64,000 bases of DNA from CAVVDT01 sp963747005 (lineage in GTDB: Bacteria > Pseudomonadota > Alphaproteobacteria > Rhizobiales > Aestuariivirgaceae): NCBI GenBank assembly GCA_963747005.1, contig CAVVDT010000007.1, positions 310,001 to 374,000 of the forward strand, given 5' to 3'. Positions 36,600 through 46,377 of this stretch are shown in pieces. Numbering within the stretch: position 1 is the first letter of the stretch; the number at the start of each line of letters is the position of its first letter. Position numbers and translations under genes: made by a program. Under the pieces are notes generated by a model. The model did no database searches. It was not told the origin of the DNA and was given only the letters and a program-made list of their open reading frames with translations.

Positions 36600-37532
36600 A
36601 TGAAGCTTGTCGCCGGCAATTCCAATCGCCCGCTGGCCGAGGCGATCGCGGCCTATCTCAAGGCACCGCTCACCAAATGCATGGTCCGGCGCTTCGCCGA
36701 CATGGAGGTGTTCGTCGAGGTGCAGGAGAACGTGCGCGGCGAAGATATTTTCGTGGTGCAGTCGACGTCGTTCCCGGCCAACGACCACCTCATGGAACTG
36801 CTGATCATCGTCGACGCCGTGCGGCGCGCCTCGGCACGCCGCGTCACCGCCGTCCTGCCGTATTTCGGCTATGCCCGCCAGGACAGGAAACCCGGCCCCC
36901 GGACACCCATCTCGGCCAAGCTGGTGGCCAATCTCATCACCCGCGCCGGCGCCGACCGGGTGCTGACCCTCGATTTGCACGCGGGGCAGATCCAGGGGTT
37001 CTTCGATATCCCGACCGACAATTTGTTCGCCGCCCCGGTGATGATCCGCGACATCAAGGAGAACTACAAGGATAACCACCTGATGGTGGTGTCGCCCGAT
37101 GTGGGCGGCGTGGTGAGGGCGAGGGCCTTCGCCAAGCGCCTGGGAGTGCCGCTCGCCATCGTCGACAAGCGGCGCGAGCGGGCGGGCGAGTCGGAAGTAA
37201 TGAACATCATCGGCGAGGTCGAGGGCATGTCGTGCATCCTGGTCGACGACATCGTCGATTCGGGCGGTACCTTGTGCAACGCCGCCGATGCGCTGCTGGC
37301 GGCCGGGGCCACCGATGTCTCGGCCTATATCACCCACGGGGTGCTGTCGGGCGGGGCGGTGGCGCGCATTACCTCATCGAAACTGAAGGAACTGGTGATC
37401 ACCGATTCGATCCAGGCGACCGAGGCGGTGAGGGTGTCGCGCAACATCCGGGTCATGTCGATCGCCCCGCTCATCGGCGAAGCCATCGGGCGGACATCGA
37501 ACGAGCAATCGGTGTCGAGCCTGTTCGATTGA
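36600..37532 (+). CDS. prs: Ribose-phosphate pyrophosphokinase
   Basis: A 310-residue class I PRPP synthase supplying PRPP for purine, pyrimidine, histidine and tryptophan synthesis. Signatures: KLVAGNSNRPLAEAIA, the flexible-loop/ATP region YFGYARQDRK, DLHAGQIQGFFDIP, and the PRPP motif LVDDIVDSGGTL. ATG 36600 follows AGGGGCG; the open frame back to 36510 is unsupported. Both PRPP users in the window (apt) and the enzyme itself are canonical. A GC hairpin follows the stop. Confidence 0.96.
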   Translation: MKLVAGNSNRPLAEAIAAYLKAPLTKCMVRRFADMEVFVEVQENVRGEDIFVVQSTSFPANDHLMELLIIVDAVRRASARRVTAVLPYFGYARQDRKPGPRTPISAKLVANLITRAGADRVLTLDLHAGQIQGFFDIPTDNLFAAPVMIRDIKENYKDNHLMVVSPDVGGVVRARAFAKRLGVPLAIVDKRRERAGESEVMNIIGEVEGMSCILVDDIVDSGGTLCNAADALLAAGATDVSAYITHGVLSGGAVARITSSKLKELVITDSIQATEAVRVSRNIRVMSIAPLIGEAIGRTSNEQSVSSLFD

Positions 37533-37577
37533 CCCCAATCCCGACTTGATTTTCGGCTAGACGCTAGACAGCGAGGC

Positions 37578-37602
37578 ACCGCCGGGGCGGCCGGCGGTTG
37601 TC
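37578..37602 (+). terminator. Candidate prs terminator
   Basis: ACCGCCGG (37578-37585), a 5-base GGCGG loop and CCGGCGGT (37591-37598), followed by TTGTC. The T-run is short, so termination strength is uncertain. The remaining 200 bp up to 37798 contain no gene I can support and are AT-richer (TATTTAATGGGATTG), consistent with a promoter for the phasin-like gene. Confidence 0.4.
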
Positions 37603-37798
37603 ACGTGATCGACATGGACATGGCATGCGTTCGCGTATTTAATGGGATTGTGGCCATGCCGCCAAAGTGCAGGCCGATTTTCAGTCTGTTGCAGAAGCGT
37701 CACCGCAATCGCGCCGATCGGGCCGTGGACGGGTGTGTGCCCGCAGGCCAATTCGAGGCACAGCCTGACCGGCATAGGCGCTCAACCGGAGTAGAAAG

Positions 37799-38266
37799 AT
37801 GCGCAAAGATACAACGACAACCGCCGATGCGGGCCCGCCATCATTGCCGCAGGACACGAGCTATGACGTGGGCGCATCGATGGCTTTCCTCAACGAATGG
37901 AACGCCGAAATCACCCAGTTCTATCTGAAAAGGTGTCAGGAATACTGGTCCTTGCCGGGGCGGCTGCAGTCGTGCGAGTTGATGGACGACCTGCGCGCCG
38001 TGCAGCAGGATTTTCAGCATGCGCTCGTGGAAGACTATCGCGATGAAGCCGCAAGGCTGGCCCGCGTGGTGCGTGCAACCAGCAAGCGATTGAATCCCGA
38101 GCCGGAGACCGACTATGAAACGGCGCTCCTGAAGGCACAGCGGGACGCAGCCGCCATTATCGAGCAGGCCAAGGATCAGGCCGAACGGATCCTGGCATCG
38201 GCTCGCAAGCAGGCGGAAGGGCCGGCTGAGACGGCGAAGGAAACGCCTGCCAGGAAGAGTGCCTGA
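37799..38266 (+). CDS. Phasin-like helical protein
   Basis: A 155-residue hydrophilic, almost wholly helical protein. The central part (FLNEWNAEITQFYLKRCQEYW, LPGRLQSC, ELMDDLRAVQQDFQHALVEDYRDEAARLARV) resembles phasins of the Phasin_2 type that coat polyhydroxyalkanoate granules. The C-terminal third is a coiled coil and Ala/Lys-rich tail (AIIEQAKDQAERILASARKQAEG). No PHA synthesis gene is in the window, so the assignment rests on sequence character. GTAGAAAG lies before ATG 37799. The gene and its leader are less GC-rich than neighbours. Confidence 0.55.
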   Translation: MRKDTTTTADAGPPSLPQDTSYDVGASMAFLNEWNAEITQFYLKRCQEYWSLPGRLQSCELMDDLRAVQQDFQHALVEDYRDEAARLARVVRATSKRLNPEPETDYETALLKAQRDAAAIIEQAKDQAERILASARKQAEGPAETAKETPARKSA

Positions 38267-38282
38267 TCGCGGGCGGCAGGCG

Positions 38283-39278
38283 CTACAGACGAGCAAGGCC
38301 GGCGACGACCGCTTCGGCCTCGGCGACGATTTCGCGCACGATCTCGCCGGCAGGCTGGATGCGGTTGACCAGGCCGATGCCCTGCCCGGCCCAAAGCGGC
38401 ATGGCTTCGATATCGCCCGTAAAGTCCTTGCGCGGCGAAAGGACGCCGTAGCGGACGAGTTCATCGGTTTCGCCGGCCTGGACGATCACGTCGCCCTCGC
38501 CGGGGCGGCTGCCCGAGGCCGGTCGTCCTGCCTTCTCCCAGGCATCGACGGTGGAATTGCGCACTACCCTGTGGGGGGCGTCGGGCCAGCCGACGTCGTA
38601 AAGCGTGGTGTAACAGGTATCGGATGCCTCGGCCTTGAGCAGCCGTGCCCGGTAGTCGGGATGGCTGAAGGTTTCTTCGGCGGTGAGGAACCTGGTGCCG
38701 ATCCAGGCGGCCTGGGCGCCCAGTGCCAGCGCCGCCGCCAGCCCGCGCCCGTCGGAAATGGCGCCGGCGGCGACCACCGGCAGCGGGGCGACCTCGTCCA
38801 CCACGCGTGGAACGAGCGCCATGTTGGCGACCGTGCCACGCACATGACCGCCGGCCTCCCAGCCTTGCGCCACGATGGCGTCGACGCCGGCGTCGGCGGC
38901 GCGCTTGGCCTCATCGACCGAGCCGATGCTCATGATGAGTTTGGCGCCGGCGGCATGGACGCGCCCGACATGAGGCGCCGGATCGCCCCAGAACAGCGCG
39001 ATCAGCGGCACGCCGGCATCGAGGCTGGCGGAGATCTCGTCTTCGATCTCGTCTGGATAGGATAACAGGAAACCGGCGCCGAAAGGCCGGTTGCTGAGGG
39101 CGCGCGTCCGTTCTATGGCCTCAACCGTCCCCTCCTTGCCCATGCCCGTCATGGCTATTGTCCCCAGGCCGCCGGCCTCGTTGACGGCAGCCGCCAGTTC
39201 CGGGCAGGTGACGCCGCCCATCGGTGCCAGGATGACTGGCACATCGATGCCGAGCAGGTCGCAAATGGGTGTGCGCAT
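38283..39278 (-). CDS. Nitronate monooxygenase-family flavoprotein
   Basis: A 331-residue TIM-barrel FMN enzyme of the 2-nitropropane dioxygenase family. The N terminus ICDLLGIDVPVILAPMGGV is typical, with AQGWEAGGHVRG (catalytic histidine region, about 138-149) and PVVAAGAISDGRGLAAALALGAQAAWIGTRFL for the FMN phosphate loop. It oxidises alkyl nitronates in characterised homologues; other members are enoyl reductases, so the substrate is open. GGAGGC precedes ATG 39278. It converges with the phasin-like gene across 16 bp and diverges from the permease gene. Confidence 0.88.
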   Translation of the reverse strand: MRTPICDLLGIDVPVILAPMGGVTCPELAAAVNEAGGLGTIAMTGMGKEGTVEAIERTRALSNRPFGAGFLLSYPDEIEDEISASLDAGVPLIALFWGDPAPHVGRVHAAGAKLIMSIGSVDEAKRAADAGVDAIVAQGWEAGGHVRGTVANMALVPRVVDEVAPLPVVAAGAISDGRGLAAALALGAQAAWIGTRFLTAEETFSHPDYRARLLKAEASDTCYTTLYDVGWPDAPHRVVRNSTVDAWEKAGRPASGSRPGEGDVIVQAGETDELVRYGVLSPRKDFTGDIEAMPLWAGQGIGLVNRIQPAGEIVREIVAEAEAVVAGLARL

Positions 39279-39468
39279 GAACTTGCCTCCGTGTTCGCCC
39301 TTGCCGACGCGAGCCGGAATGTTTCCATAACCTTACGTCATCTTCGGACGCTCTGACAACCTTGCGTTGACCTCGAAGGGCGTCCGGGCGGGATCGTGGC
39401 TGGCCTCTGCGCGGTGCATTCACTATGCTTGCGGACCCCGAAGCCGAGCCGATCCCCGAAAGCACGGT

Positions 39469-41787
39469 ATGCCAGACCCCAGGAACAAGAGGCCGCAAGA
39501 CCTGTCCGAGGTGCAACTGAGCCGCGGCCTCGGGCTGTTTTCGGTGACCATGATGGGTGTCGGCGGGATGATCGGCGCCGGCATCTTCGCCCTGAGCGGC
39601 ATCGCGGCCGGCGTGGCGGGGCCGGCGGTGGTGCTGGTGTTCATCTTCAACGGCATCGTCACTTTCCTTACGGCCCTTGCCTATGCCGAACTGGGGGCGG
39701 CGTTTCCGCGCGCCGGCGGCGGCTATGTATGGGTGAAGGAGGGCCTCGGCGGTGGCAGCGGCTTCCTCGCCGGGTGGATGAGCTGGTTCGGCTACGTGGT
39801 GGCGGGCGCCCTCTATGCCCTTGCCTTCGGCGGCTTTGCGCTCGATGGCTGGCACGCCGCGGGCCTGCCCGTCGGGGGGCTGGCCGACACCACGCTGCGG
39901 ACGATCTTCAGCGCCGCGGTCATCATCGTATTTACCGGCCTCAACTTTCTCGGATCGAAGGAAGCCGGCGCCATGGGGGCGGCCATAACCGTCGTCAAGA
40001 TCGCCATTCTGGGCCTCTTCATCGCCTTCGGGGCGGCCGTGATGTTCTCCGGCACCGAATGGCATTTCCGCTTCTTCGACAATTTTGCGCCCAACGGCAT
40101 TGCCGGCATCCTCACAGGCATGGGGCTCACCTTCATCGCTTTCGAGGGCTACGAGATCATCGCCCAGTCGGGCGAGGAGATCATCAGGCCGGCGCGCAAT
40201 GTGCCGCGCGGCATCTTCCTGTCGATCGCCATCGCCATCGTCATTTATGTGGCCGTGGGCATCGTGGCGGTGGGGGCCATTACGCCGCCGCCGGGGGTGG
40301 CCGCCTACGAGTATCTGGGGGCCGAGCGCGAACTGGCCATCGTCAGCGTGGCGCGGCAGATATTCCCCTGGGGCACGGGCGGCGTGCTGATGCTGATCAG
40401 CGGCCTGGCGGCGACCGTTTCAGCCCTCAACGTCACCGTGTTCTCAGCCGCGAGGGTGTCGTTCGCCATGGGGCGCGAGCATAACCTGCCACCCATCTTC
40501 GCGCGCATCCACGCCCGCCGGCTCACCCCCTATTTCGCCGTCATGACCACCGGCGCGCTGATGCTGGCGGCGGCGCTCGCCCTGCCCATCGAGACGGCGG
40601 CGACCGCCGGTGGCATCATGTTCCTGTTGATGTTCATCCAGGTGAACATGGCGGTGATCGCCCTCAGGCGCAGCCGCCCGGACGTCACCCGCGGCTTTCG
40701 CATACCGCTGTTCCCGCTGCCCGCCATCATCGGCATCGTCGCCAACGGGGCGCTGGTTCTCTACACCATCTCGGTCAATCCCATGGCGGTGTGGACGGCC
40801 TTTGCGTGGATCGTCGCGGGCCTGCTCGCCTACTACATCTATTTCGAGCATGAGGAAGAGCGCGAGGCGCCGCGCACCATCGTGCATGAAGAAGCCATCG
40901 GCGAGCATGCCTATACGGTGCTGGTGGCGGTGCGCAACGAGGCCGAGGCGGTCAACCTGGGCTGGTTCGCCGTCGCCCTGGCGAAGGCTCGCGACGGCGG
41001 ACTGCTGGCAGCGGAAATGCTCGAAGTGCCGCCGCCGCTCAGCCTCGATGAGGGACGCGCCCTGATCAAGTCGGGCAAGAAGCACTTCGAGACCATCAAG
41101 GAGGCGGGCCATCACCGCAAGGTCTCGACCCACAGCCTCATCATGGTGGCGCGGCGCGTTGCCGGGGCGCTGGAAAGCATCGTTGCCGAGCGTGGCGTCG
41201 ATTTCATCGTCCTCGGCTGGAGCGGCGCGGCGCGGCGCGGGCGCAGCTTCGGCCGCACCATCGATCCGTTGCTCGGCCATCCGCCCGCCGACCTGGGCGT
41301 CGTGCGCAAAGCGGCGCGGGCCAAGTCCGCCGTCAAGAAGATCCTGGTTGCCGTCGACGACGGTCCCAACGCCCGTCTGGCGGTGGAACTGGCGGCGGAT
41401 CTGGCGCCGCTGGTGGCGGGCCGGAGCCACGCCGCCATCACCTTGATGTGCGTGACGCGCACCAAGACGGCGGCCGAGGCGGGCGAGCCCGAGCTGTTCG
41501 GGCGGCTGCTGAAGGACATCGACTACGGCAAGCTCGAAACCGTGACCCGGCAGGGTTCCAGCCAGGCAAAGACCATCATCGAGGCGGCGGAGGATTTCGA
41601 TCTGGTGATCTTCGGCGCCGGCGAGACATCGCGCCTGAGCCGCCTTCTGGGCCGCAGGCCCCAGGGCCGCTTCTCGGCGCTGACGAGCAAGCGCATCCTG
41701 CGCGATGCCGCCCCGACCACCGTGATGGTCAAGCGCCGCCCGGCGCTGCTGCGTTCCTTCGTGCAGCGCACCCTGTTCCCATCTTAG
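39469..41787 (+). CDS. APC-family amino acid permease fused to two universal stress domains
   Basis: A 772-residue protein. Residues about 18-440 form a 12-helix APC permease: GLFSVTMMGVGGMIGAGIFALSG (helix 1), AELGAAFPRAGGGYVWVKEGLGG and TFIAFEGYEIIAQSGEEI (helix 6 region). The cytoplasmic C terminus has two UspA-like modules: AYTVLVAVRNEAEAVNLGWFAVALAKA (about 480) and VKKILVAVDDGPNARLAVELAADLA (about 624). The ATP-binding GxxG pattern is weak. The domains may gate transport by nucleotide. Start ATG 39469 has only weak Shine-Dalgarno support; the frame is open to 39367. The stop codon abuts repeat copy 4. Confidence 0.88.
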   Translation: MPDPRNKRPQDLSEVQLSRGLGLFSVTMMGVGGMIGAGIFALSGIAAGVAGPAVVLVFIFNGIVTFLTALAYAELGAAFPRAGGGYVWVKEGLGGGSGFLAGWMSWFGYVVAGALYALAFGGFALDGWHAAGLPVGGLADTTLRTIFSAAVIIVFTGLNFLGSKEAGAMGAAITVVKIAILGLFIAFGAAVMFSGTEWHFRFFDNFAPNGIAGILTGMGLTFIAFEGYEIIAQSGEEIIRPARNVPRGIFLSIAIAIVIYVAVGIVAVGAITPPPGVAAYEYLGAERELAIVSVARQIFPWGTGGVLMLISGLAATVSALNVTVFSAARVSFAMGREHNLPPIFARIHARRLTPYFAVMTTGALMLAAALALPIETAATAGGIMFLLMFIQVNMAVIALRRSRPDVTRGFRIPLFPLPAIIGIVANGALVLYTISVNPMAVWTAFAWIVAGLLAYYIYFEHEEEREAPRTIVHEEAIGEHAYTVLVAVRNEAEAVNLGWFAVALAKARDGGLLAAEMLEVPPPLSLDEGRALIKSGKKHFETIKEAGHHRKVSTHSLIMVARRVAGALESIVAERGVDFIVLGWSGAARRGRSFGRTIDPLLGHPPADLGVVRKAARAKSAVKKILVAVDDGPNARLAVELAADLAPLVAGRSHAAITLMCVTRTKTAAEAGEPELFGRLLKDIDYGKLETVTRQGSSQAKTIIEAAEDFDLVIFGAGETSRLSRLLGRRPQGRFSALTSKRILRDAAPTTVMVKRRPALLRSFVQRTLFPS

Positions 41788-41897
41788 AGCATGATGCCGA
41801 AAAGTGGAAACCACTTTTCGGATAACATCATGCTCAACATATTGGAATTGATCAGCTTTTATGCAATCGGATGCTTCCATCCGATTGCATGCCGATC
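41786..41897 (-). repeat. Bipartite palindromic repeat, copy 4 (inverted orientation)
   Basis: Module 2: AGAGCATGATG (41786-41796) pairs with CATCATGCTC (41826-41835) around CCGAAAAGTGG/CCACTTTTCGG. Module 1: GATCAGC (41850-41856) and GCCGATC (41891-41897, one mismatch) enclose a perfect 13-bp stem (41861-41873 with 41878-41890) whose sequence differs from copy 1. The permease stop codon TAG (41785-41787) overlaps the repeat's first bases. Confidence 0.9.
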
Positions 41898-41922
41898 TAG
41901 GGGGCAGCGCGCCTCTTTCACG

Positions 41923-43803
41923 TCATTTCGGCAGGCCGGCCTTGCCGAGGCCGGCGATATAGCGGTCACGATCCGCCGGGCGCTGGAAGCGGATGCGTCT
42001 CGCCTCCTCGGCGATGGAAAAATGCGGATCGGCGGTTTCGATTTCCGCTACCTGCCACTCGGCGTCCGAAGTGCGCCCCATCAGGCCGTCGACGGCACCC
42101 AGCAGCAGCCGCGCCTGCAGGAAGGCCGGATTGACCTCCAGCACCCTGGCGAGCATGGCGGCGGCCTCGTCGTTGCGCTGCAGCACGAAATAGATGTTGG
42201 CGAGCACCCAGTCGTAGACGAATCCGTGGTGCGGATTGAGCCGCATGGCGGTGCGGATTTCCCTCAGCGCCTCGTCGGGAGTGCCGGAAAAGGCGAGAAA
42301 CAGCCCCAGCAAAGCGTGGGCATCGGCGAAATTGGCATCGAGCCTGATGACCTGACGCGCCTGGTCGATGGCGTCTGGAACGCGCCTTTGCGCCGCCCGC
42401 AGCATGGCCAGCGCCCAATGCACCCGGGTCTCGTAGGGGTCGATCTGCAACGCCTTTGCGGCGTGCAGTTCGGCCATGCGTTCGGCCTCCTTGTCGTTGC
42501 CGGCCCAGCCGAAGGTGAGATCGATGGCATAGGTGAGGGCCAGCCCCGCATGCGCCTTGCCGAAAGAGGGATCGAGGGCGAGGGACTTCTCATACAGCCG
42601 CCGTGCCTCGGCATTGGAGTCCGGCAAGAGCGCCCGGGCCCGGGCGTTGGCCTGCAACAACAGGTCGTAGGCGGCAGTATTCACCCTGGGAGCGCTATCG
42701 AGCGCCACTTGCTCGTTGGGGGTGAGGGTGATGGCCAGCGCCTGGACGATCTGGCGGGTCACCTTGTCCTGCAGGGTGAAGACATCCGACAGGGCGCCGT
42801 CATAGCGATTGGCCCACAGATTGCCGCCGGTTACGGCATCGACGAGCTGGGCGTTGATGCGCACCTGATCGCCGGCGCGGCGCACGCTGCCTTCGAGCAC
42901 GTAACGCACCCCGAACTGGCGGGCGATCTGCCGGGCATCGCGGGCCTCGCCCCTGAAGCGGAACGAGGAATTGCTGGCGATCACGAACAGGCCGGAAATC
43001 CGCGACAGGTCGGTGATGAGGTCATCGGTGAGGCCATCGGAGAAATAGTCCTGCTTCTTGTCGCTGCCCGGATTGGCGAAGGGCAGGACGACAATCGAGG
43101 GTTTGTCGGGCAGGGTGAGGGCGGCGACCTGCGGCGCTGCGGGCGGGCTGCCGCGCCATGGCTGCCACTGCCAGGCGGCCGCCGCAACGATGAGGAGCAC
43201 CAAGAGCCCGGCGGCGGCAATCCAGCCTTGCCGGCGCGGTTTCGCAGCCCGGTCTGCCGGCAGCGGCGACATGAGCCGTTCGGCGCGCTCGTCGAGCAGC
43301 AGGTGATAGACCGTCACCGGCTCGGCGATGTTCTTGACCGTCCGGTCGGCGGGCGGCCCGAAGCCGAGGTCGAACTTGCCCCTCACCTGATCGTGGACAT
43401 GGCCGGAGACGCAGATGCCGCCAGGTTCGGCCAGCGTCTCGAGGCGCGCGGCAATGTTGACGCCATCACCGAAGATGTCGTCGCCCTCGATGATGATGTC
43501 GCCGATATTGATGCCGATGCGGTAGACGATGCGGCGGTCCACCGGCACCTCGTCGTTACGCCGGCGCAGGGCGCATTGCACCTCGACGGCAAAGGTCACG
43601 GCATCGACGGCGCTGGCGAATTCCATGAGGGCGCCGTCGCCCATCAGCTTGGCGGTCCTGCCGCCGTACTGGCGCGCGCGCGGCTCGATCAACTCGCGGC
43701 GAAGCGCGTTGACGGCTGAAAGCGTGCCGGCCTCATCGGCCCCCATGAGGCGCGAATAGCCAACCACATCGATGGCAACAATGGCGGCAAGGCGGCGCTT
43801 CAT
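41923..43803 (-). CDS. Class III adenylate/guanylate cyclase with TPR repeats
   Basis: A 626-residue signalling protein. The catalytic domain (about 5-175) keeps the metal-binding aspartates D12 (AIDVVGY) and D56 (KLMGDG), K52, and the FGDGVNIAARLE substrate segment, so it is probably active. A helix at about 212-229 (WIAAAGLLVLLIVAAAAW) is followed by a TolB/FlgO-like domain (SIVVLPFANPGSDKKQDYFSDGLTDDLITDLSR) and several TPRs (about 400-600). This architecture is frequent in Rhizobiales and related groups. Whether it makes cAMP or cGMP cannot be read reliably. ATG 43803 lies 81 bp after apt. Confidence 0.92.
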   Translation of the reverse strand: MKRRLAAIVAIDVVGYSRLMGADEAGTLSAVNALRRELIEPRARQYGGRTAKLMGDGALMEFASAVDAVTFAVEVQCALRRRNDEVPVDRRIVYRIGINIGDIIIEGDDIFGDGVNIAARLETLAEPGGICVSGHVHDQVRGKFDLGFGPPADRTVKNIAEPVTVYHLLLDERAERLMSPLPADRAAKPRRQGWIAAAGLLVLLIVAAAAWQWQPWRGSPPAAPQVAALTLPDKPSIVVLPFANPGSDKKQDYFSDGLTDDLITDLSRISGLFVIASNSSFRFRGEARDARQIARQFGVRYVLEGSVRRAGDQVRINAQLVDAVTGGNLWANRYDGALSDVFTLQDKVTRQIVQALAITLTPNEQVALDSAPRVNTAAYDLLLQANARARALLPDSNAEARRLYEKSLALDPSFGKAHAGLALTYAIDLTFGWAGNDKEAERMAELHAAKALQIDPYETRVHWALAMLRAAQRRVPDAIDQARQVIRLDANFADAHALLGLFLAFSGTPDEALREIRTAMRLNPHHGFVYDWVLANIYFVLQRNDEAAAMLARVLEVNPAFLQARLLLGAVDGLMGRTSDAEWQVAEIETADPHFSIAEEARRIRFQRPADRDRYIAGLGKAGLPK

Positions 43804-43836
43804 GAGCCCGGCTTCCTTTGCCCAAGTTTACCATGG

Positions 43837-43870
43837 GGCATTGCAATGCAGGCAGGTAATTTGCATTGCC
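43837..43870. promoter_or_regulatory. Inverted repeat between apt and the cyclase gene
   Basis: GGCATTGCAA (43837-43846) and TTGCATTGCC (43861-43870) pair at 9 of 10 positions across a 14-base spacer. It could be a regulator site for the cyclase or a weak apt terminator. Confidence 0.35.
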
Positions 43871-43884
43871 GTGCGCGGCGGGCG

Positions 43885-44430
43885 TCAGTCGCCTTCGAAC
43901 TGGATGAGGGTGTGGAGCTTGACGCCCTTGTCGCGCAACCGCGTGCTGCCGCCGAGGTCCGGGAGGTCGATGACGAAGGCGGCCGCCACCACCTCGCCGC
44001 CCGACTTGCGGATAAGGTCGATGGCGGCATTGGCGGTGCCGCCGGTGGCGATGAGGTCGTCGATCAGCAATATCCGGTCGCCCGAGCCGATGGCGTCGGC
44101 ATGGATCTCGATGGTGTCGACGCCGTATTCCAGTGAATAATCCTGGCCGATCACCTTGGCCGGCAGCTTGCCCTTCTTGCGGATGGGCACGAAGCCGCGT
44201 CCCAGTTCATGCGCCACGGCGCCGCCGAGGATGAAGCCGCGTGCCTCGATGCCGGCGACATAGTCGATCTCGCCCCTCAGGAACGGCCACACGAGTTCGT
44301 CCACACACGCGCGAAAGCCGTGCATGTCGGCGAGCAGGGTGGTGATGTCGCGGAACTTGATGCCGGGCTTGGGGTAGTCCGGGATGGTGCGGATATAGCG
44401 CTTGATGTCGAAGCCTTCGCGCAGATCCAT
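43885..44430 (-). CDS. apt: Adenine phosphoribosyltransferase
   Basis: A 181-residue salvage enzyme converting adenine and PRPP to AMP. Signatures: IRTIPDYPKPGIKFRDITTLL, YVAGIEARGFILGGAVAHELG, and the PRPP motif ILLIDDLIATGGTA. The mtnP gene ends 6 bp before its start; mtnP releases adenine from methylthioadenosine, which APT recycles, so the pair forms one salvage route. Length is typical. No irregularities are seen. Confidence 0.96.
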   Translation of the reverse strand: MDLREGFDIKRYIRTIPDYPKPGIKFRDITTLLADMHGFRACVDELVWPFLRGEIDYVAGIEARGFILGGAVAHELGRGFVPIRKKGKLPAKVIGQDYSLEYGVDTIEIHADAIGSGDRILLIDDLIATGGTANAAIDLIRKSGGEVVAAAFVIDLPDLGGSTRLRDKGVKLHTLIQFEGD

Positions 44431-44436
44431 GGGATT

Positions 44437-45315
<879 letters not shown>

Positions 45316-45364
45316 GGGTCTGTCGCGCACCGGTGTGGGTGGAAGTGCCGAGGCCCGGACATTA

Positions 45365-45476
45365 GATCAGGATGACTTTGGATCGAATCGATCCAAAGTC
45401 ATGAACCTGATCGATTCCAATGTGTTGAGCATGATGTTGTCCGAAAAGTGGTTTCCACTTTTCGGCATCATGCTCT
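45365..45476 (+). repeat. Bipartite palindromic repeat, copy 5 (full length, covarying stem)
   Basis: Module 1: outer arms GATCAGG (45365-45371) and CCTGATC (45406-45412); inner 14-bp perfect stem (45372-45385 with 45389-45402), unrelated in sequence to copy 1 but fully paired. Module 2: GAGCATGATG...CATCATGCTC with CGAAAAGTGG/CCACTTTTCG. The module-2 end lies 38 bp after the cytochrome c1 stop codon on the minus strand. Confidence 0.9.
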
Positions 45477-45514
45477 AGCTGCCCGGGCCTCGAATGCAAT
45501 CGCTGTCGTTACGC

Positions 45515-46354
45515 TCAGTGCTCGACCTTGGCCCAGATCGCCTTCTTGGTCAGGTACAAAAGGACGGTCAGCACCGCCAGATAGATCAGCACCTCAAAGC
45601 CCATGCGCTTCCTGGCTTCCATCTTGGGTTCGGCCGTCCAGGCGAGGAAGGCCGAGACGTCGCGGGCCATCTGGTCGACAGTCGCCTTGGTGCCGTCGCC
45701 ATAGGTTACCTGACCGTCGGTGAGCGGCGGCGGCATGGAAATCCACGGGCCGGCGGCGAAATAGGGATTGTAGAGCTTGCCCTCGGGGCCGGGCGGGGTG
45801 CCGGGCGGCGGGTCCTGAAAGCCGGTGAGGACGGAATAGACATATTCCGGGCCGCCCGAGCCCTTGAAGATCTTGGTGGTGTAAAGCGTCGCCAGCGTCC
45901 CCTCCCAACCCGAGCGCGCCTTGGTGATCAATGACAGATCGGGCGGTAGGGCGCCGCTGAACGCGGCCCGCGCGGCCTGCTCGTTGGGGAACGGTGCCAC
46001 GAAGGTGTCGGACGGCACGCCCGGGCGCTGGAACATGTCGCCGTCGGCATTGGGTCCGTCGGTCACCTGGAAGCTGGCGGCAATGGCCTTGACCTCGGCG
46101 GGGGTGAACTCCGGTCCACCCGGCTCGCCGAGATTGCGGAACTTCACAAAGCGCATGGAATGGCAGGCCGAGCACACTTCCTTGTAGACCTGGTAGCCGC
46201 GCTGCAACTGTCCGCGATCGAAGACGCCGAAGGGCCCCTCGAAGGAAAAGCCGATGTCCTTGGCGGGCAGGGCCTCGGCGCTGGCCAGCGTCGGGACTGC
46301 CGCCAGGCCGACAAGGACGGTGAGGCCGGTGAGTGTCTTGGTGATCAGGTTCAT
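45515..46354 (-). CDS. petC: Cytochrome c1 of the bc1 complex
   Basis: A 279-residue membrane-anchored haem protein of ubiquinol-cytochrome c reductase. A signal peptide covers about 1-26; the haem site CSACH is C61-C64-H65, and a C-terminal helix (MGFEVLIYLAVLTVLLYLT) anchors it. It passes electrons from the Rieske centre to soluble cytochrome c. Start ATG 46354 lies 24 bp after the petB stop; the frame is open back to 46768 inside petB but that is a shadow. Cytochrome b and c1 are separate genes here, unlike the fused fbcH of Bradyrhizobium relatives. Confidence 0.95.
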   Translation of the reverse strand: MNLITKTLTGLTVLVGLAAVPTLASAEALPAKDIGFSFEGPFGVFDRGQLQRGYQVYKEVCSACHSMRFVKFRNLGEPGGPEFTPAEVKAIAASFQVTDGPNADGDMFQRPGVPSDTFVAPFPNEQAARAAFSGALPPDLSLITKARSGWEGTLATLYTTKIFKGSGGPEYVYSVLTGFQDPPPGTPPGPEGKLYNPYFAAGPWISMPPPLTDGQVTYGDGTKATVDQMARDVSAFLAWTAEPKMEARKRMGFEVLIYLAVLTVLLYLTKKAIWAKVEH

Positions 46355-46377
46355 GGCTGTTTCTCGCTGTCCCGGTA

